From: Oscillospiraceae bacterium
GTDB lineage: Bacteria > Bacillota > Clostridia > Oscillospirales > Oscillospiraceae
Assembly: GCA_015067615.1 (NCBI GenBank)
Contig: SVMD01000001.1
Location: forward strand, 166,303-230,302
Direction: 5' to 3'
DNA length: 64,000 bases
Part shown: one piece after another, positions 24,333 through 33,305 of the stretch
Layout: each line of letters starts with the position of its first letter
Position numbering within the stretch: position 1 is the stretch's first letter
Program-made: the position numbers and the translations under genes
Notes under the pieces: model-generated
Databases searched by the model: none
The model's input: the letters and a program-made list of their open reading frames with translations, nothing else
Told to the model about the DNA's origin: nothing

Positions 24333-25420
24333 TACGCCGCACCTAAGTACTCTTCCAGGGTGATGCCCAGATTGGTGATTTCCTGAGCGATTTCCACACC
24401 CACATAGCGGTAGTGCCAGGGCTCATAGATGATGCCGGTGATTTCCGTTGAGCCCACGGGATAGCGCAGGATGAAGCCGTACTCATGGCAGTGCTCCATA
24501 AGCCATTTCTGGGCGGGCATGTTGGCCTGGTGGTCATCCAGGTATCCATAGTCCACATCGATGATATCCACCGCCAGGCCCAGCTGATGTTCGCTGGTGC
24601 CGGGAACGGCAACTTCCTTGGCGGCTTCGGTTTCCGCCCGCTCCCGGGACCAGTTCAGGGAAAGGTAGGAATTGACCTTTCGGTTGAAGAGGAATTCCTG
24701 ATCCTCCTGGGTCCGGTAGGCGGATACGATCATGGTCTCGTGGCCTGCGGCTTCGCAGTCTGCCAGCATCTGAATCAGCGCCTCAGAAGACTCCACAGCC
24801 ATCCGGTCCCGGTAGGTGATGTCCACCAGCTCCACTTCGTAATCCTTGGGCAGGGGGTTCCAGGGATTGACCAGCAGAATTTTCACGCCATGGGGGCTGA
24901 AATGATGGGTTTGACCGTCAATCTCCACGGGACCTACGGCCATTTCGCCCTCAGGTCCAAAGTAATAGGTCTTGCCATCCAGCTCCAGCCAGCCGCTGTA
25001 GCGCAGGCCGCTGTCGGAGAAATAGTAGCCCTTACCCTCAATGTTCAGCAGTCCCCGGAACATGGAGCCGTCGATACCAAAGTAGTAGTGGCCGCCGTCC
25101 AGCTGGGCCCAGCCCACGGTCATGGCGCAGGAATCTCCGAAATAATAGCGCTTGCCGTCTAAGTCCTGCCAGCCGGTCAGAGCCATGCCGTTTTCGTCCA
25201 GAAAATAGCGCTGACCCTCCTCGGTGATCCAGCCGGAACGGGGATTACCCTGGGAATCAAAGCAGTACCGTCTGCCGCCAATCTCCTGCCAGCCGGTGAG
25301 GATTTCCGGACCGGTGGTTTCCGCAGGAGCGGAGGACTCCCCAACGGGGACCTCCGGCGTGCAGGCGGTGAACACTGCCAGCAGAATCACAGCCAGAAAA
25401 ATGGCTGAAAGCTGTTTCAT
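24332..25420 (-). CDS. Lipoprotein with wall-binding repeats and VanY domain
   Basis: A 362-residue protein. A lipoprotein signal ends at Cys20 in AVFTAC, so it is lipid-anchored on the membrane. About seven 20-residue wall-binding repeats (GW-x-x-x-G-x-YYF) cover residues 38-185, followed by a VanY D,D- or L,D-carboxypeptidase domain with zinc motifs SEHQLGLAVDI and EPWHYRY. It is the middle gene of an operon with a longer paralogue upstream (18-base gap) and a radical SAM gene downstream. The different anchor from its neighbours (lipid against helix) suggests the paralogues work at different distances from the membrane. Confidence 0.9.
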   Translation of the reverse strand: MKQLSAIFLAVILLAVFTACTPEVPVGESSAPAETTGPEILTGWQEIGGRRYCFDSQGNPRSGWITEEGQRYFLDENGMALTGWQDLDGKRYYFGDSCAMTVGWAQLDGGHYYFGIDGSMFRGLLNIEGKGYYFSDSGLRYSGWLELDGKTYYFGPEGEMAVGPVEIDGQTHHFSPHGVKILLVNPWNPLPKDYEVELVDITYRDRMAVESSEALIQMLADCEAAGHETMIVSAYRTQEDQEFLFNRKVNSYLSLNWSRERAETEAAKEVAVPGTSEHQLGLAVDIIDVDYGYLDDHQANMPAQKWLMEHCHEYGFILRYPVGSTEITGIIYEPWHYRYVGVEIAQEITNLGITLEEYLGAA

Positions 25421-25438
25421 AGTGATTTCTCCTTACTG

Positions 25439-26932
25439 TTACTTGTTTGCGCCCAGATATTCCTCCAGGCACAGTCCGGTGCCCTTCATGTCCATGGAAA
25501 CCTCGGTTCCCACATAGCGGAAATGCCAGGTTTCCGGAGCGAAGCCGGTGATACTCTGTTTTTCCTTGGTATAGCGCAGGATGAAGCCGTATTCCCAGCA
25601 GTGCTCAGCCAGCCAGGCCTGGACCTCTTTGGTGGAGCCGGGGCGGCCGCTGTAGAAATAGTCATGGCCCACGATATCCATGGCAAGGCCCGTGTGATGC
25701 TCGCTGGTACCGGGCACGGCCACATAGGTGGCGGTCATGGAATTGGCCTTCTCCTCATCGTAGCCCGCGGCCATGTAGCGCTCGACATACTGCTGCCAGA
25801 TGTCCTTCTGTTCACTTTCCCCTCGGTAAGTGGAGGAGAAGTAGGGGTACAGACCCTCGCCACGCATGGCCTCCAGCATGGCCTTCAGGGACTCATAGGC
25901 CTGCCGGTCCACCATCCATCCCGACTCGATCTCCACCAGGTCTGCTTTGTAATCCCCATCCAGAGGATGCCAGGGATTTACCAGCAGCACCCAGATGCCC
26001 TTGGGGCTGAAATAGAGGGTCTCACCGTCGATTTCCGTGGGACCGACTGCTGCGGTGCCGTCGCTGTGCAGATAGTAGCGGTATTCGCCCAGCTCCAGCC
26101 AGCCGGTGTGCATCAGGCCGGAGTCACCGAAATAGTAAAGGCTTTCTTCAATTTCCTGCCAGCCGGTGGCGATGGGGCCCGTTTCCGGCTGATAATAGGT
26201 ACCTTCCTCCGTCTCCAGCCAGCCGGTGTGGAGGGCGCCGGATTCGGTGAAATAGTAGCGGCTTTCTTCAATCTCCTGCCAGCCGGTGTGCAGCGTGCCC
26301 TCTTCACCCAAATAATAGGTAAGGCCGTCGATCTCCTGCCAAGAGGTGTGCAGGATGCCCTCGCTGCCAAAGTAGTAGGTTGCGTCTTCAATTTCCTGCC
26401 AGTCGTACAGGGGAGAACCTTTTTCATCCAGAAAGTAGGTGTTTCCGGCATACAGAAGCCAGCCGGTTTGCAGCACACCGTCTTCATCCAGATAATGCAG
26501 GGAATCTTCTGTTTCCAGCCAGCCGGTGTCCATCAGGCCCTGTTCGCCAAAATGGTAGCGGTTGCCGTCGATCTCCTGCCAGCTGACAGCCATCCGGCCG
26601 TCGGGACCAAAATAGCGGCGGCCCTCCTCCGTATTCAGCCAGTGGGTATGCATCCGACCGTCCAAACCCAAATAATAGGTGCTGCCTTCCAGCTCCAGCC
26701 ACCCGGTCTGCAGGGCGTGGTCCTCCCCGAAATAGTAGCGGCTGCCGTCAATGTCTGCCCAGCCGGTGACGGGCTTTCCGTGGAAATCGGCGTACATGGT
26801 CACGCCGTTTTTCTCCCGCCAGCCGCTGCGGTCCACATTGTTATCGTACCAGGTCCAGCCGAACCAGCCCGCGGCACCCAGCGTAAGGCAGATCAGCAAC
26901 GACCAGAGAATTATCTTTGTTTTCTTTTTCAA
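25439..26932 (-). CDS. Long wall-binding protein with VanY carboxypeptidase domain
   Basis: A 497-residue protein with an N-terminal membrane helix (residues 7-28). About 13 wall-binding repeats of 20 residues fill residues 33-300 and are encoded by an unusually regular 60-base periodicity. The C-terminal VanY domain has SEHHTGLAMDIVG and ETWHFRY as zinc motifs, the nearest to consensus of the three paralogues. It probably trims the pentapeptide stem of peptidoglycan while bound to the wall. First gene of the operon, with a GGAGG site and promoter TTGCAT-N17-TACAAT upstream. Confidence 0.9.
   Translation of the reverse strand: MKKKTKIILWSLLICLTLGAAGWFGWTWYDNNVDRSGWREKNGVTMYADFHGKPVTGWADIDGSRYYFGEDHALQTGWLELEGSTYYLGLDGRMHTHWLNTEEGRRYFGPDGRMAVSWQEIDGNRYHFGEQGLMDTGWLETEDSLHYLDEDGVLQTGWLLYAGNTYFLDEKGSPLYDWQEIEDATYYFGSEGILHTSWQEIDGLTYYLGEEGTLHTGWQEIEESRYYFTESGALHTGWLETEEGTYYQPETGPIATGWQEIEESLYYFGDSGLMHTGWLELGEYRYYLHSDGTAAVGPTEIDGETLYFSPKGIWVLLVNPWHPLDGDYKADLVEIESGWMVDRQAYESLKAMLEAMRGEGLYPYFSSTYRGESEQKDIWQQYVERYMAAGYDEEKANSMTATYVAVPGTSEHHTGLAMDIVGHDYFYSGRPGSTKEVQAWLAEHCWEYGFILRYTKEKQSITGFAPETWHFRYVGTEVSMDMKGTGLCLEEYLGANK
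26040..26840 (-). repeat. Tandem 60-bp coding repeats
   Basis: On the plus strand AGCCGGTG or a close variant recurs every 60 bases about 13 times (for example 26101, 26161, 26221, 26281, 26461, 26521, 26761). Each unit encodes one 20-residue wall-binding repeat. Exact periodicity favours unit gain or loss by recombination or slippage. Confidence 0.85.
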
Positions 26933-26964
26933 GGGGAACCTCCGTTATGCAACAAAGTATGACC

Positions 26965-26993
26965 ATTGTATCACGGCACAAATTGGGATGCAA
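26965..26993 (-). promoter_or_regulatory. Promoter of VanY-VanY-radical SAM operon
   Basis: On the minus strand, TTGCAT (26988-26993), 17 bases, TACAAT (26965-26970). Confidence 0.7.
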
Positions 26994-27044
26994 CAGAACA
27001 AGAAAAATTTAAGCTTTGAAAAATCTGGACGAGGAAGTATTGTT

Positions 27045-27290
27045 TAGCGGCGCAGTTGCTTACGCTTCCCCCGGGGGGAAGCTGGCTGCCTGAAGGGCAG
27101 ACTGAAGAGGAATGCGGGCAGAAATGTAGGATTCTGTGCGCGGTAACAGGCTTAGCAAGACGTTACCCATCAGCAAGTCTCTGCGCGTTCCACAAATCAG
27201 ATTATTTCCCGAATTCCTCTTCCGACCCGCTTCGCGGGCCACCTTCCCCCCGGGGGAAGGGTTATGCTTCGATTATACACAATAATTAAT
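27045..27290. repeat. Degenerate class A-like repeat element
   Basis: The left part (TGTTTAGCG, then CGCTTCCCCCGGGGGGAAGCTGG) and right part (CCACCTTCCCCCCGGGGGAAGGGTTATG) match class A interiors, but the terminal repeat is decayed on both sides and the middle differs (AGAGGAATGCGGG / CCCGAATTCCTCT arms). It fills most of the 400-base gap between the VanY operon promoter and the glycosyltransferase terminator. I see no gene in it. Confidence 0.7.
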
Positions 27291-27295
27291 TCCAT

Positions 27296-27328
27296 AGAAA
27301 AAGCGCCGCAGTGGGCTACTGCGGCGCT
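27296..27328 (-). terminator. Terminator of GT4 gene
   Basis: A perfect 10-bp stem (AGCGCCGCAG / CTGCGGCGCT) with a 7-base loop; the minus strand continues with TTTTTC. Confidence 0.9.
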
Positions 27329-27333
27329 AAAAT

Positions 27334-28503
27334 TTACAGAACGGATTCGTAGATACTTTCCACAGCCTCGGCAAAGGCCTTTTTGTCAAAGGTGGCGGCG
27401 ATCTGCTCGGAGCGGCGGGCAGCGGCTTCCCGCCAGGCGGGGTCGGCCATTACGGTGTCAATGGCCTGGAGGAATTCATCGCTGCTGGTATATTCGTAGC
27501 CGTTTTCGCCCTCCTGCAGCACATCGGCCAGGCAGTCATCCTGGCGGCACAGCAGGGGCAGGCCGTTGGCGGCAGCTTCGATGTAGGTCAGACCCTGGGT
27601 CTCGCTGGTGGAGGCGCTGACGAACACATCGCCCAGCTGGTAGTAATCCTGGACCTCACTGGGTGGCACCATACCGGTGAAGATCACATGCTGGGAGACA
27701 TTCAGCTTCCGGGCCAGCTTTTCCAGATCCTCCCGGGCGGGACCGTCGCCCACGATGAGGAACTTCAGGTTTTCGTTTTCCTCTCTGGCCTGGGCAAAGA
27801 GCTCGATCAGCTCGCCCAGGTTCTTTTCGCCGCCCAGACGGCCCAGATTCAGCAGCACCAGATCCTCGTCCCTGAGGCCCAGGCTGCGGCGCTTTTCCTG
27901 CCGGGTCATGGGATCCAGCCGCTGCCGGTGCTGCTCTAAGCTGATGCCGGAGGGGACAATCTCAATGGGGCTTTCCAGACCGTAGCCCTGGAGGGTATTC
28001 TCCACCTTCTGGGTGGGGGCGATGAGGGTCCGGACTTTTTTCAGCCGCTTCCGGGACAAAAATTTCACCATGGCATCACTGAAGCGCTTGCTGGGGATCA
28101 GGTAGGAGGTGACGTACTGCTCGTACAGGGTATGGTAGGTATGTACAATGGGGGCGCCGGTGATCTTGGAGATCCGGGCGGCAAACTGATAGCTGAAGAA
28201 CTCGCACTGACTGTGGACCACGTCCGGCTTCCAGTCGATGATGTCCTGGATCAGCTCGTGGCGGTAGGAAACAGGCATGCGCACGTTGGGATACACCTTT
28301 TCCAGGGACACGGAGCGGATGTAGGTGACGGGACCCTCCCGGTGAGAGTGGAGGGTATCGGAAATGGTCAGAATCTTCACATCATGGCCCTTGGCAGTGA
28401 GCTCGTCAAAGAGGTTCTGAACGGAAGTGACAACACCGTTGGTGTTGGTGGTATACAGATCGGTGGTGATCAGGATTTTCAGTTTCTTTTCCTGGTTTTC
28501 CAT
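27334..28503 (-). CDS. GT4 glycosyltransferase (diacylglycerol glucosyltransferase-like)
   Basis: A 389-residue GT-B enzyme of family 4. The N-terminal acceptor domain begins ILITTDLYTTNTNGVVTSV, as in bacterial 1,2-diacylglycerol 3-glucosyltransferases and related glycolipid enzymes. The C-terminal donor domain has LNLGRLGGEKN near residue 215, and the EX7E-type motif is in SETQGLTYIEAAANGLP. It has no membrane helix, and peripheral membrane association is typical. The ATG follows GGAGGAATTCC. It is monocistronic and divergent from sbcDC. A role in membrane glycolipid or lipoteichoic acid anchor synthesis is likely but not proven. Confidence 0.88.
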   Translation of the reverse strand: MENQEKKLKILITTDLYTTNTNGVVTSVQNLFDELTAKGHDVKILTISDTLHSHREGPVTYIRSVSLEKVYPNVRMPVSYRHELIQDIIDWKPDVVHSQCEFFSYQFAARISKITGAPIVHTYHTLYEQYVTSYLIPSKRFSDAMVKFLSRKRLKKVRTLIAPTQKVENTLQGYGLESPIEIVPSGISLEQHRQRLDPMTRQEKRRSLGLRDEDLVLLNLGRLGGEKNLGELIELFAQAREENENLKFLIVGDGPAREDLEKLARKLNVSQHVIFTGMVPPSEVQDYYQLGDVFVSASTSETQGLTYIEAAANGLPLLCRQDDCLADVLQEGENGYEYTSSDEFLQAIDTVMADPAWREAAARRSEQIAATFDKKAFAEAVESIYESVL

Positions 28504-28665
28504 GGAATTCCTCCGGGTAGTAAATGGAATAAGAAGTGACAAATTTTTCTTTTGATGATTATACCAGAACTTACAAAAAAATCTACCGTTAAAATCCTTA
28601 AGAATGTTGGAAATTTTCCCTAAGAACCTGTGCCAAACTTCCAGAAAAGCACTTTTCGATACCCA

Positions 28666-28694
28666 TTTACATCGGAAAGAAAATTTGATATAAT
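28666..28694 (+). promoter_or_regulatory. sbcDC promoter
   Basis: TTTACA (28666-28671), 17 bases, TATAAT (28689-28694), with an extended TG at 28686-28687. Confidence 0.8.
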
Positions 28695-28725
28695 CAACAA
28701 TTATGACGAAAAAGGGGGATCCGGC

Positions 28726-29859
28726 ATGAAACTGATCCATACCTCCGACTGGCATTTCGGCAGAAGTCAGGGAACAGGAAGCTACGCCGAGGACCAGCGG
28801 TATTTTCTGGAAGAACTCTATAGGCTGATCGAAAAAGAGGGCGTGGAGGCACTGCTGCTGGCCGGCGATATCTACGACAGCTCTGTGGTGAATCCCGAGG
28901 CCATCGGCCTTTACAACGAGGCCATGACCCGGCTGTGTCTGGACCTGGGGGTTCAGGTTATTGCTATTGCCGGAAACCACGACTCCGCCGCCCGGCTGGC
29001 CTCCTGCCGGGAACTGCTGAAGGGGGCGGGCCTGCACATCACCGGAAAGCCTGAGCGGGATCCTGCGCCTGTGCTGCTGGATGGGGGCAAGGTGGCGGTG
29101 TACAGCATCCCCTTCTTCACAAGAGATGAAATTGTTGCCCTGCTTCCGGAGAAAAAGGCCGAAATCCGCAATACGGAGACCGCCATGCTGGCCTACTGCG
29201 ACCACGTCCGGGAAAGGATGGATCAAGATAAGAAAAACGTCGTCCTGTCCCATTCCCTCATCGTGGGCTCGGAGCTGTCCGAGTCCGACCGCAGCGCCCG
29301 GGTGGGCTTTGCCACGGCGGTTTCCAAGGACGTGTTCGCAGGCTTTGACTATGTAGCCCTGGGCCACATCCACAAGCCCCAGGCCATCGAAAACCACATC
29401 CGCTATTCCGGCTCCCCCCTGAAGTATTCCTTCGGTGCCGAGGAGAAGCAGGAAAAGGGCGTGGTGCTCATCGATACGGATACCATGGACATCCGCTTTG
29501 TACCGATCAAACCTAAGCGGGAACGGCGCAGCGTGGAGGGCACGTTGGAAGAACTCATGGCCCGGAAGGACATCCGGGAGGACTACCTGCGGCTCTATGT
29601 CACGGACAAATACGCAGGTCTGGAGCTGATCGCCCAGCTGCGGGAACGGTTTCCCTACCTGTTGGAGGTCTACGGCAAGAGCCTTTCCGAGGAAGGGGAG
29701 CTTTCAGCCCTTTCTGTGGAGGAGCTGGAAACCTTAAGCGAAGAGGATATCATGATCAAATTCCTGGCGGAGAGCTTCTCCGCCGAGCCCACCCCTGAGC
29801 AGCTGCAGCTGTTCCGGGAGGTGCTGGCCTGGAGCCGGGAGGAGGGGAACGTAGGATGA
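28726..29859 (+). CDS. sbcD: Exonuclease subunit SbcD
   Basis: The nuclease half of the SbcCD (Mre11-Rad50) complex, which opens hairpins and processes blocked DNA ends. It has 377 residues with all phosphoesterase motifs: DWHFG at residues 10-14, AGDIYD, AGNHDS, and LGHIHKP near residue 209. The ATG at AAAGGGGGATCCGGC was chosen over an upstream in-frame ATG that lies before the promoter. The stop overlaps the sbcC start by four bases (ATGA), so the subunits are translated together. The C-terminal region ends with helices expected to bind the SbcC coiled-coil base. Confidence 0.95.
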   Translation: MKLIHTSDWHFGRSQGTGSYAEDQRYFLEELYRLIEKEGVEALLLAGDIYDSSVVNPEAIGLYNEAMTRLCLDLGVQVIAIAGNHDSAARLASCRELLKGAGLHITGKPERDPAPVLLDGGKVAVYSIPFFTRDEIVALLPEKKAEIRNTETAMLAYCDHVRERMDQDKKNVVLSHSLIVGSELSESDRSARVGFATAVSKDVFAGFDYVALGHIHKPQAIENHIRYSGSPLKYSFGAEEKQEKGVVLIDTDTMDIRFVPIKPKRERRSVEGTLEELMARKDIREDYLRLYVTDKYAGLELIAQLRERFPYLLEVYGKSLSEEGELSALSVEELETLSEEDIMIKFLAESFSAEPTPEQLQLFREVLAWSREEGNVG

Positions 29860-32504
29860 AGCCTGTATCCGTTCGATTCAAATGCTTCGGCCCTTACATG
29901 GACGAGCAGTTCATTGACTTTTCCCAGCTGGAACAAAACGGCCTGTTTCTCATCAGCGGTGAGACTGGCGCCGGTAAGACCACTATTCTGGATGCCATCT
30001 GCTATGCCCTCTACTGTGAAAGTAGCGGCGGGCAGCGGGGCGATATCGAGGCCATGCGCTGCAAGCTGGCCGAGAAAAACGAGGAGACCTTTGCGGAGTT
30101 CATTTTCGACAGCGCGGGGCAGCGGTACAAATTCACCCGCTCCATGAAGTATAAGACCAAGAACCTGCACAAGTACCACAACTGTTATGTGTTAAACGGC
30201 GAAAATTGGGAGGTGATGGATACTGGCCTGAGCCAGGTCACCGCCCGGGCGGAGAAGCTGGTGGGTCTGACCAGCTCCCAGTTCCGGCAGGTCATCATCC
30301 TGCCCCAGGGCAAATTCGAGGAATTTCTGGTATCCGATTCCAAAAAGAAGGAGGAAATTCTGGTAACGCTGTTCAATGTGCAGCAGTGGAGCCGCATCAG
30401 CGACGAGATCAGCCGCCGGGTCAATGCCCGGGCGGCGGAGCTGAACCGGGAAAAGACCGCCATTGAGGAGGGCCTGCGGCGCTACGGCTGCCAGACGATA
30501 GAAGCCCTGACGGAAAAACGTCAGCAGCTGGAACTGACACTGGAGGAAACCACAGCCGCCGCGGCGGCCTCTGCCAAAGCTCTGGAACAGGCGGAAAACG
30601 CCTTTCAGGCCGGAAAGCTGGAAAGCGAGGCCTTTGCCCAGCTGAACAAGCGCCGGCAGCGGTGCGAACAGCTGCAGGCGCGGGAAGCGGAAATGGTTCG
30701 GGCAGGGGAGCGACTGGCGGAAGCCGACCGGGCCGATACCCTGCGGGACAGCTACAGCGCTTACCGCACTGCCGCTGCCGAACAGGCGAAGGCAGAGCAG
30801 GAACTGAAAAAGGCAAACATCCGCCGGGAACAGGCGGAGGCGGAGTTGACCCGGGCCCGGGAGCATCTGACCCAGCACCAGGCAGGTCAGGAAGCCCATC
30901 AGCAAAATCAGCAGGAAAAGCTGAAGCTGGAACAGGCCCGGCAGGTCTATCAATCCCTGGACAGCCTGCAAAAGGAACTGCTGCTGGTCCGGAAAAAAAC
31001 GGCGGAAGCAGAAAAGACGCTTCAGCAGCGCAGCCTGGACCTGCAAGAGAAGGATCAGCAGCTGGCCCAGGCCTTTGAGGCCCAGAACCGGGCCGGGGAG
31101 GAATACGACCGGGCCCAGCTGAGCTACCGCCGGGGCATCGGCGGCATTCTGGCGGAAACCCTGGAAGAAGGGAAGCCCTGCCCGGTCTGCGGCAGTGTGA
31201 CCCATCCGGACCCGGCGAAAAAAGAGCCGGATCATGTGTCGGAGGCGGAGCTGGACAGGCTGAACAAGGCTTTTGCTCGTTGCGGAAAACAGGTTTCCGC
31301 CGCCATGAAGGCAAGAACCCTGGCAGAATCCGCCCGGAATGAGGCCCAGCAGGTCCACAATGAGGCCCTGCGGCAGCAGAACATGACGGAACACAGCCTG
31401 CGTCAGGCCGAAACACAGCTGATCCCCGGCATCGACACCGCCGGGGCACTGGAACGGGCCATCCGGGAGCTGGATGAGAAAATCAGTAAGTTTGAAGCTC
31501 TGGGACAGAAGCTGCTGCGGCAGCAGACCGATGCCCAGGCGGAAGCCGCTGCCGCAGCCCTGAACGAAGAGCAGTGGGGAAAGAATCTCGCAGCTGCTTC
31601 CGAAAGCTATAGTGACCAGACGGTGATCTGGCAGGAAGCATTGGCGGCTTCGGGCTTCGGCAGGGAGGATGCATTCCTGGCTGCCGCCATGGAGCCGGAG
31701 AAAAAACAGCAGGGCTACCGAGCCCTGAATCAGTGGCAGGCAGATCTGCAAGCGGCAAAAGAGGCTCTGGAGGAGCAGCGCGCCGCGCTGGAGGGAAAGA
31801 CAGCCCCGGACCTTGCCGAGCTGAAGACAGCAAGAGATACGGCTGAAAAGGAAAGCCGGACCCTGACGGAGAAGCGTATCCTCCAGGGAAAGACGCTGAA
31901 GGATATGAAAGCTGACGAGAAGAAGCTCACTTCCCGGCTGGAAAGCTGCCGGGAGGCTCTGGTGAAGCTGGAAGCGGACCAGGTCTTTGCCCGGCGGATC
32001 GCCGGAAGCCACGGCGTGGGCCTGCAACGCTATGTGCTGGGCGTCATGATGAATTCCATCACAGCCCAGGCCAACCGGCTGCTGGAAAACGTCTATGGGG
32101 GCCGTTACCGGCTGTATCGAACCGACGAAACCACCGGCCGGACCCTGAAGGGCGGCCTGGAGCTGGAGGTTTTCGACAGCCACAACAGCCAGCGCCGCAG
32201 CGTCCGGACTCTCTCCGGCGGTGAAAAATTCCTGGTGGCACTGTCTCTGGCCATCGGCCTGTCCACCGTGGTCCAGGCCCAGGGGGAGGGCATCCGGCTG
32301 GAGGCCATGTTCATCGACGAGGGCTTCGGCTCCCTGGACCGGGAGGCCATCCAGGACGCTTTGGAGATTCTCCAGGGCATCCGCCGCAGCGCCGGCATCG
32401 TGGGCATCATTTCCCATGTGGAGACCCTGGCGGAAAGCATCCCTGCCCAGCTTCAGATCACCAAGGGGAAGCGGGGCAGCCATGTACGGCTGCTGGGTGT
32501 ATAA
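29856..32504 (+). CDS. sbcC: Exonuclease subunit SbcC (Rad50-like)
   Basis: The 882-residue SMC-like ATPase partner of SbcD. Walker A is GETGAGKTT near residue 34, the zinc hook CPVCG is near residue 442, the ABC signature is LSGGEKF near residue 785, and Walker B is FIDEGFGSLD. Between them lie two long coiled-coil arms rich in Glu, Gln and Ala. It is shorter than E. coli SbcC (1048), mainly because the coils are shorter, which is common in Firmicutes. It follows sbcD with a 4-base overlap. Cells with many inverted repeats, as seen in this window, would depend on this complex for hairpin removal (inference). Confidence 0.95.
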   Translation: MKPVSVRFKCFGPYMDEQFIDFSQLEQNGLFLISGETGAGKTTILDAICYALYCESSGGQRGDIEAMRCKLAEKNEETFAEFIFDSAGQRYKFTRSMKYKTKNLHKYHNCYVLNGENWEVMDTGLSQVTARAEKLVGLTSSQFRQVIILPQGKFEEFLVSDSKKKEEILVTLFNVQQWSRISDEISRRVNARAAELNREKTAIEEGLRRYGCQTIEALTEKRQQLELTLEETTAAAAASAKALEQAENAFQAGKLESEAFAQLNKRRQRCEQLQAREAEMVRAGERLAEADRADTLRDSYSAYRTAAAEQAKAEQELKKANIRREQAEAELTRAREHLTQHQAGQEAHQQNQQEKLKLEQARQVYQSLDSLQKELLLVRKKTAEAEKTLQQRSLDLQEKDQQLAQAFEAQNRAGEEYDRAQLSYRRGIGGILAETLEEGKPCPVCGSVTHPDPAKKEPDHVSEAELDRLNKAFARCGKQVSAAMKARTLAESARNEAQQVHNEALRQQNMTEHSLRQAETQLIPGIDTAGALERAIRELDEKISKFEALGQKLLRQQTDAQAEAAAAALNEEQWGKNLAAASESYSDQTVIWQEALAASGFGREDAFLAAAMEPEKKQQGYRALNQWQADLQAAKEALEEQRAALEGKTAPDLAELKTARDTAEKESRTLTEKRILQGKTLKDMKADEKKLTSRLESCREALVKLEADQVFARRIAGSHGVGLQRYVLGVMMNSITAQANRLLENVYGGRYRLYRTDETTGRTLKGGLELEVFDSHNSQRRSVRTLSGGEKFLVALSLAIGLSTVVQAQGEGIRLEAMFIDEGFGSLDREAIQDALEILQGIRRSAGIVGIISHVETLAESIPAQLQITKGKRGSHVRLLGV

Positions 32505-32509
32505 ACAGG

Positions 32510-32540
32510 CAGGTCCCTCTTCCTTTGGAAGAGGGACCTG
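32510..32540 (+). terminator. Hairpin after sbcC (weak terminator)
   Basis: A perfect 14-bp stem (CAGGTCCCTCTTCC / GGAAGAGGGACCTG) with a TTT loop but no U-tract after it. It may stabilise the mRNA 3' end or terminate weakly. Confidence 0.6.
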
Positions 32541-32563
32541 TATAGAGATTGCAGGAAGACAAA

Positions 32564-32592
32564 TTGACTTTGTCCATAGATACTGCTACAAT
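32564..32592 (+). promoter_or_regulatory. Promoter of membrane operon
   Basis: TTGACT (32564-32569), 17 bases, TACAAT (32587-32592), with an extended TG at 32584-32585. Confidence 0.75.
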
Positions 32593-32647
32593 ATAGCTTT
32601 GAAATTTTGCCTGTATTGGGCTTGCAGGAAAACAGGGAGACAATGAC

Positions 32648-33292
32648 ATGAGAAATAGAAAAATCGGATTCTGCTCCGGCCTGTTTGGACTTCTGGCGCT
32701 GTGCCTGACAGTGGGAGGTATCTGGCTGGCACTGCACAACCGCAATGCCGGTCCTGTGCTGGTGCGCCAGCCGGAGGCTGCCCGCAATCAGGTGCAGACC
32801 ATGCTGGACGCGCTGTGCGCCGGAGAGTATGATACCGTAAGCGGCTGCCTGTACGGTACCCCCGATTTGGGAATGGAGGGCGAAGCCGCGGATCCGGTGG
32901 GACAGCTCTTCTGGGAAGCACTGGAGGAGAGCTTTTCCTACGAAATCCCGGGGGATTTCCATGCCGCCGATTCCGGCGTTTCTCTGGACGTGACCATCAC
33001 GGCACTGGACATTGACTCCGTCACCGTCAATCTGCGCCAGCGTGCCCAGACATTGCTTACGCAGCGGATCGGCGAAGCAGAGAACACCTCTGAGATCTAC
33101 GATGAGAATAACGAATACAAGGAAGAATTTGTCATGGGCGCGCTGTACGACGCAGCCCGGGACGCGCTGGCTGAGGATGCAGGCTATATTACCTGGGACC
33201 TGACCCTGAACCTGATTTATGAGAACGGCCGGTGGTGGATCATGCCGGAAGCCCGTCTGCTCCAGGCCCTGTCCGGCGGTATCTTGAAGTAA
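32648..33292 (+). CDS. Membrane-anchored NTF2-like hypothetical protein
   Basis: A 214-residue protein with one N-terminal membrane helix (residues 8-29) and an extracytoplasmic domain. The domain pattern (QVQTMLDALCAGEYDTVSGCLYG, later strands, and a final NGRWWIMPEARL) resembles the NTF2/DUF4878-type fold that often serves as a small scaffold or sensor near the membrane. No catalytic residues are evident. It leads an operon with an NAGPA-like protein (13-base gap) and an Lgt-like protein (4-base gap). GGGAGACA is the ribosome site. Function is unknown. Confidence 0.7.
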   Translation: MRNRKIGFCSGLFGLLALCLTVGGIWLALHNRNAGPVLVRQPEAARNQVQTMLDALCAGEYDTVSGCLYGTPDLGMEGEAADPVGQLFWEALEESFSYEIPGDFHAADSGVSLDVTITALDIDSVTVNLRQRAQTLLTQRIGEAENTSEIYDENNEYKEEFVMGALYDAARDALAEDAGYITWDLTLNLIYENGRWWIMPEARLLQALSGGILK

Positions 33293-33305
33293 TGGGAGGA
33301 TCACT

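Noticed and set aside
26040..26840. Regular 60-base repeats that might suggest a CRISPR array
   Set aside because: There are no distinct spacers; the periodicity is in frame and encodes 20-residue wall-binding repeats.
30192..32483. A 763-codon minus-strand open frame opposite sbcC
   Set aside because: It mirrors a gene with clear Walker, hook and signature motifs; the translation is a low-complexity Leu/Gln/Phe mixture.
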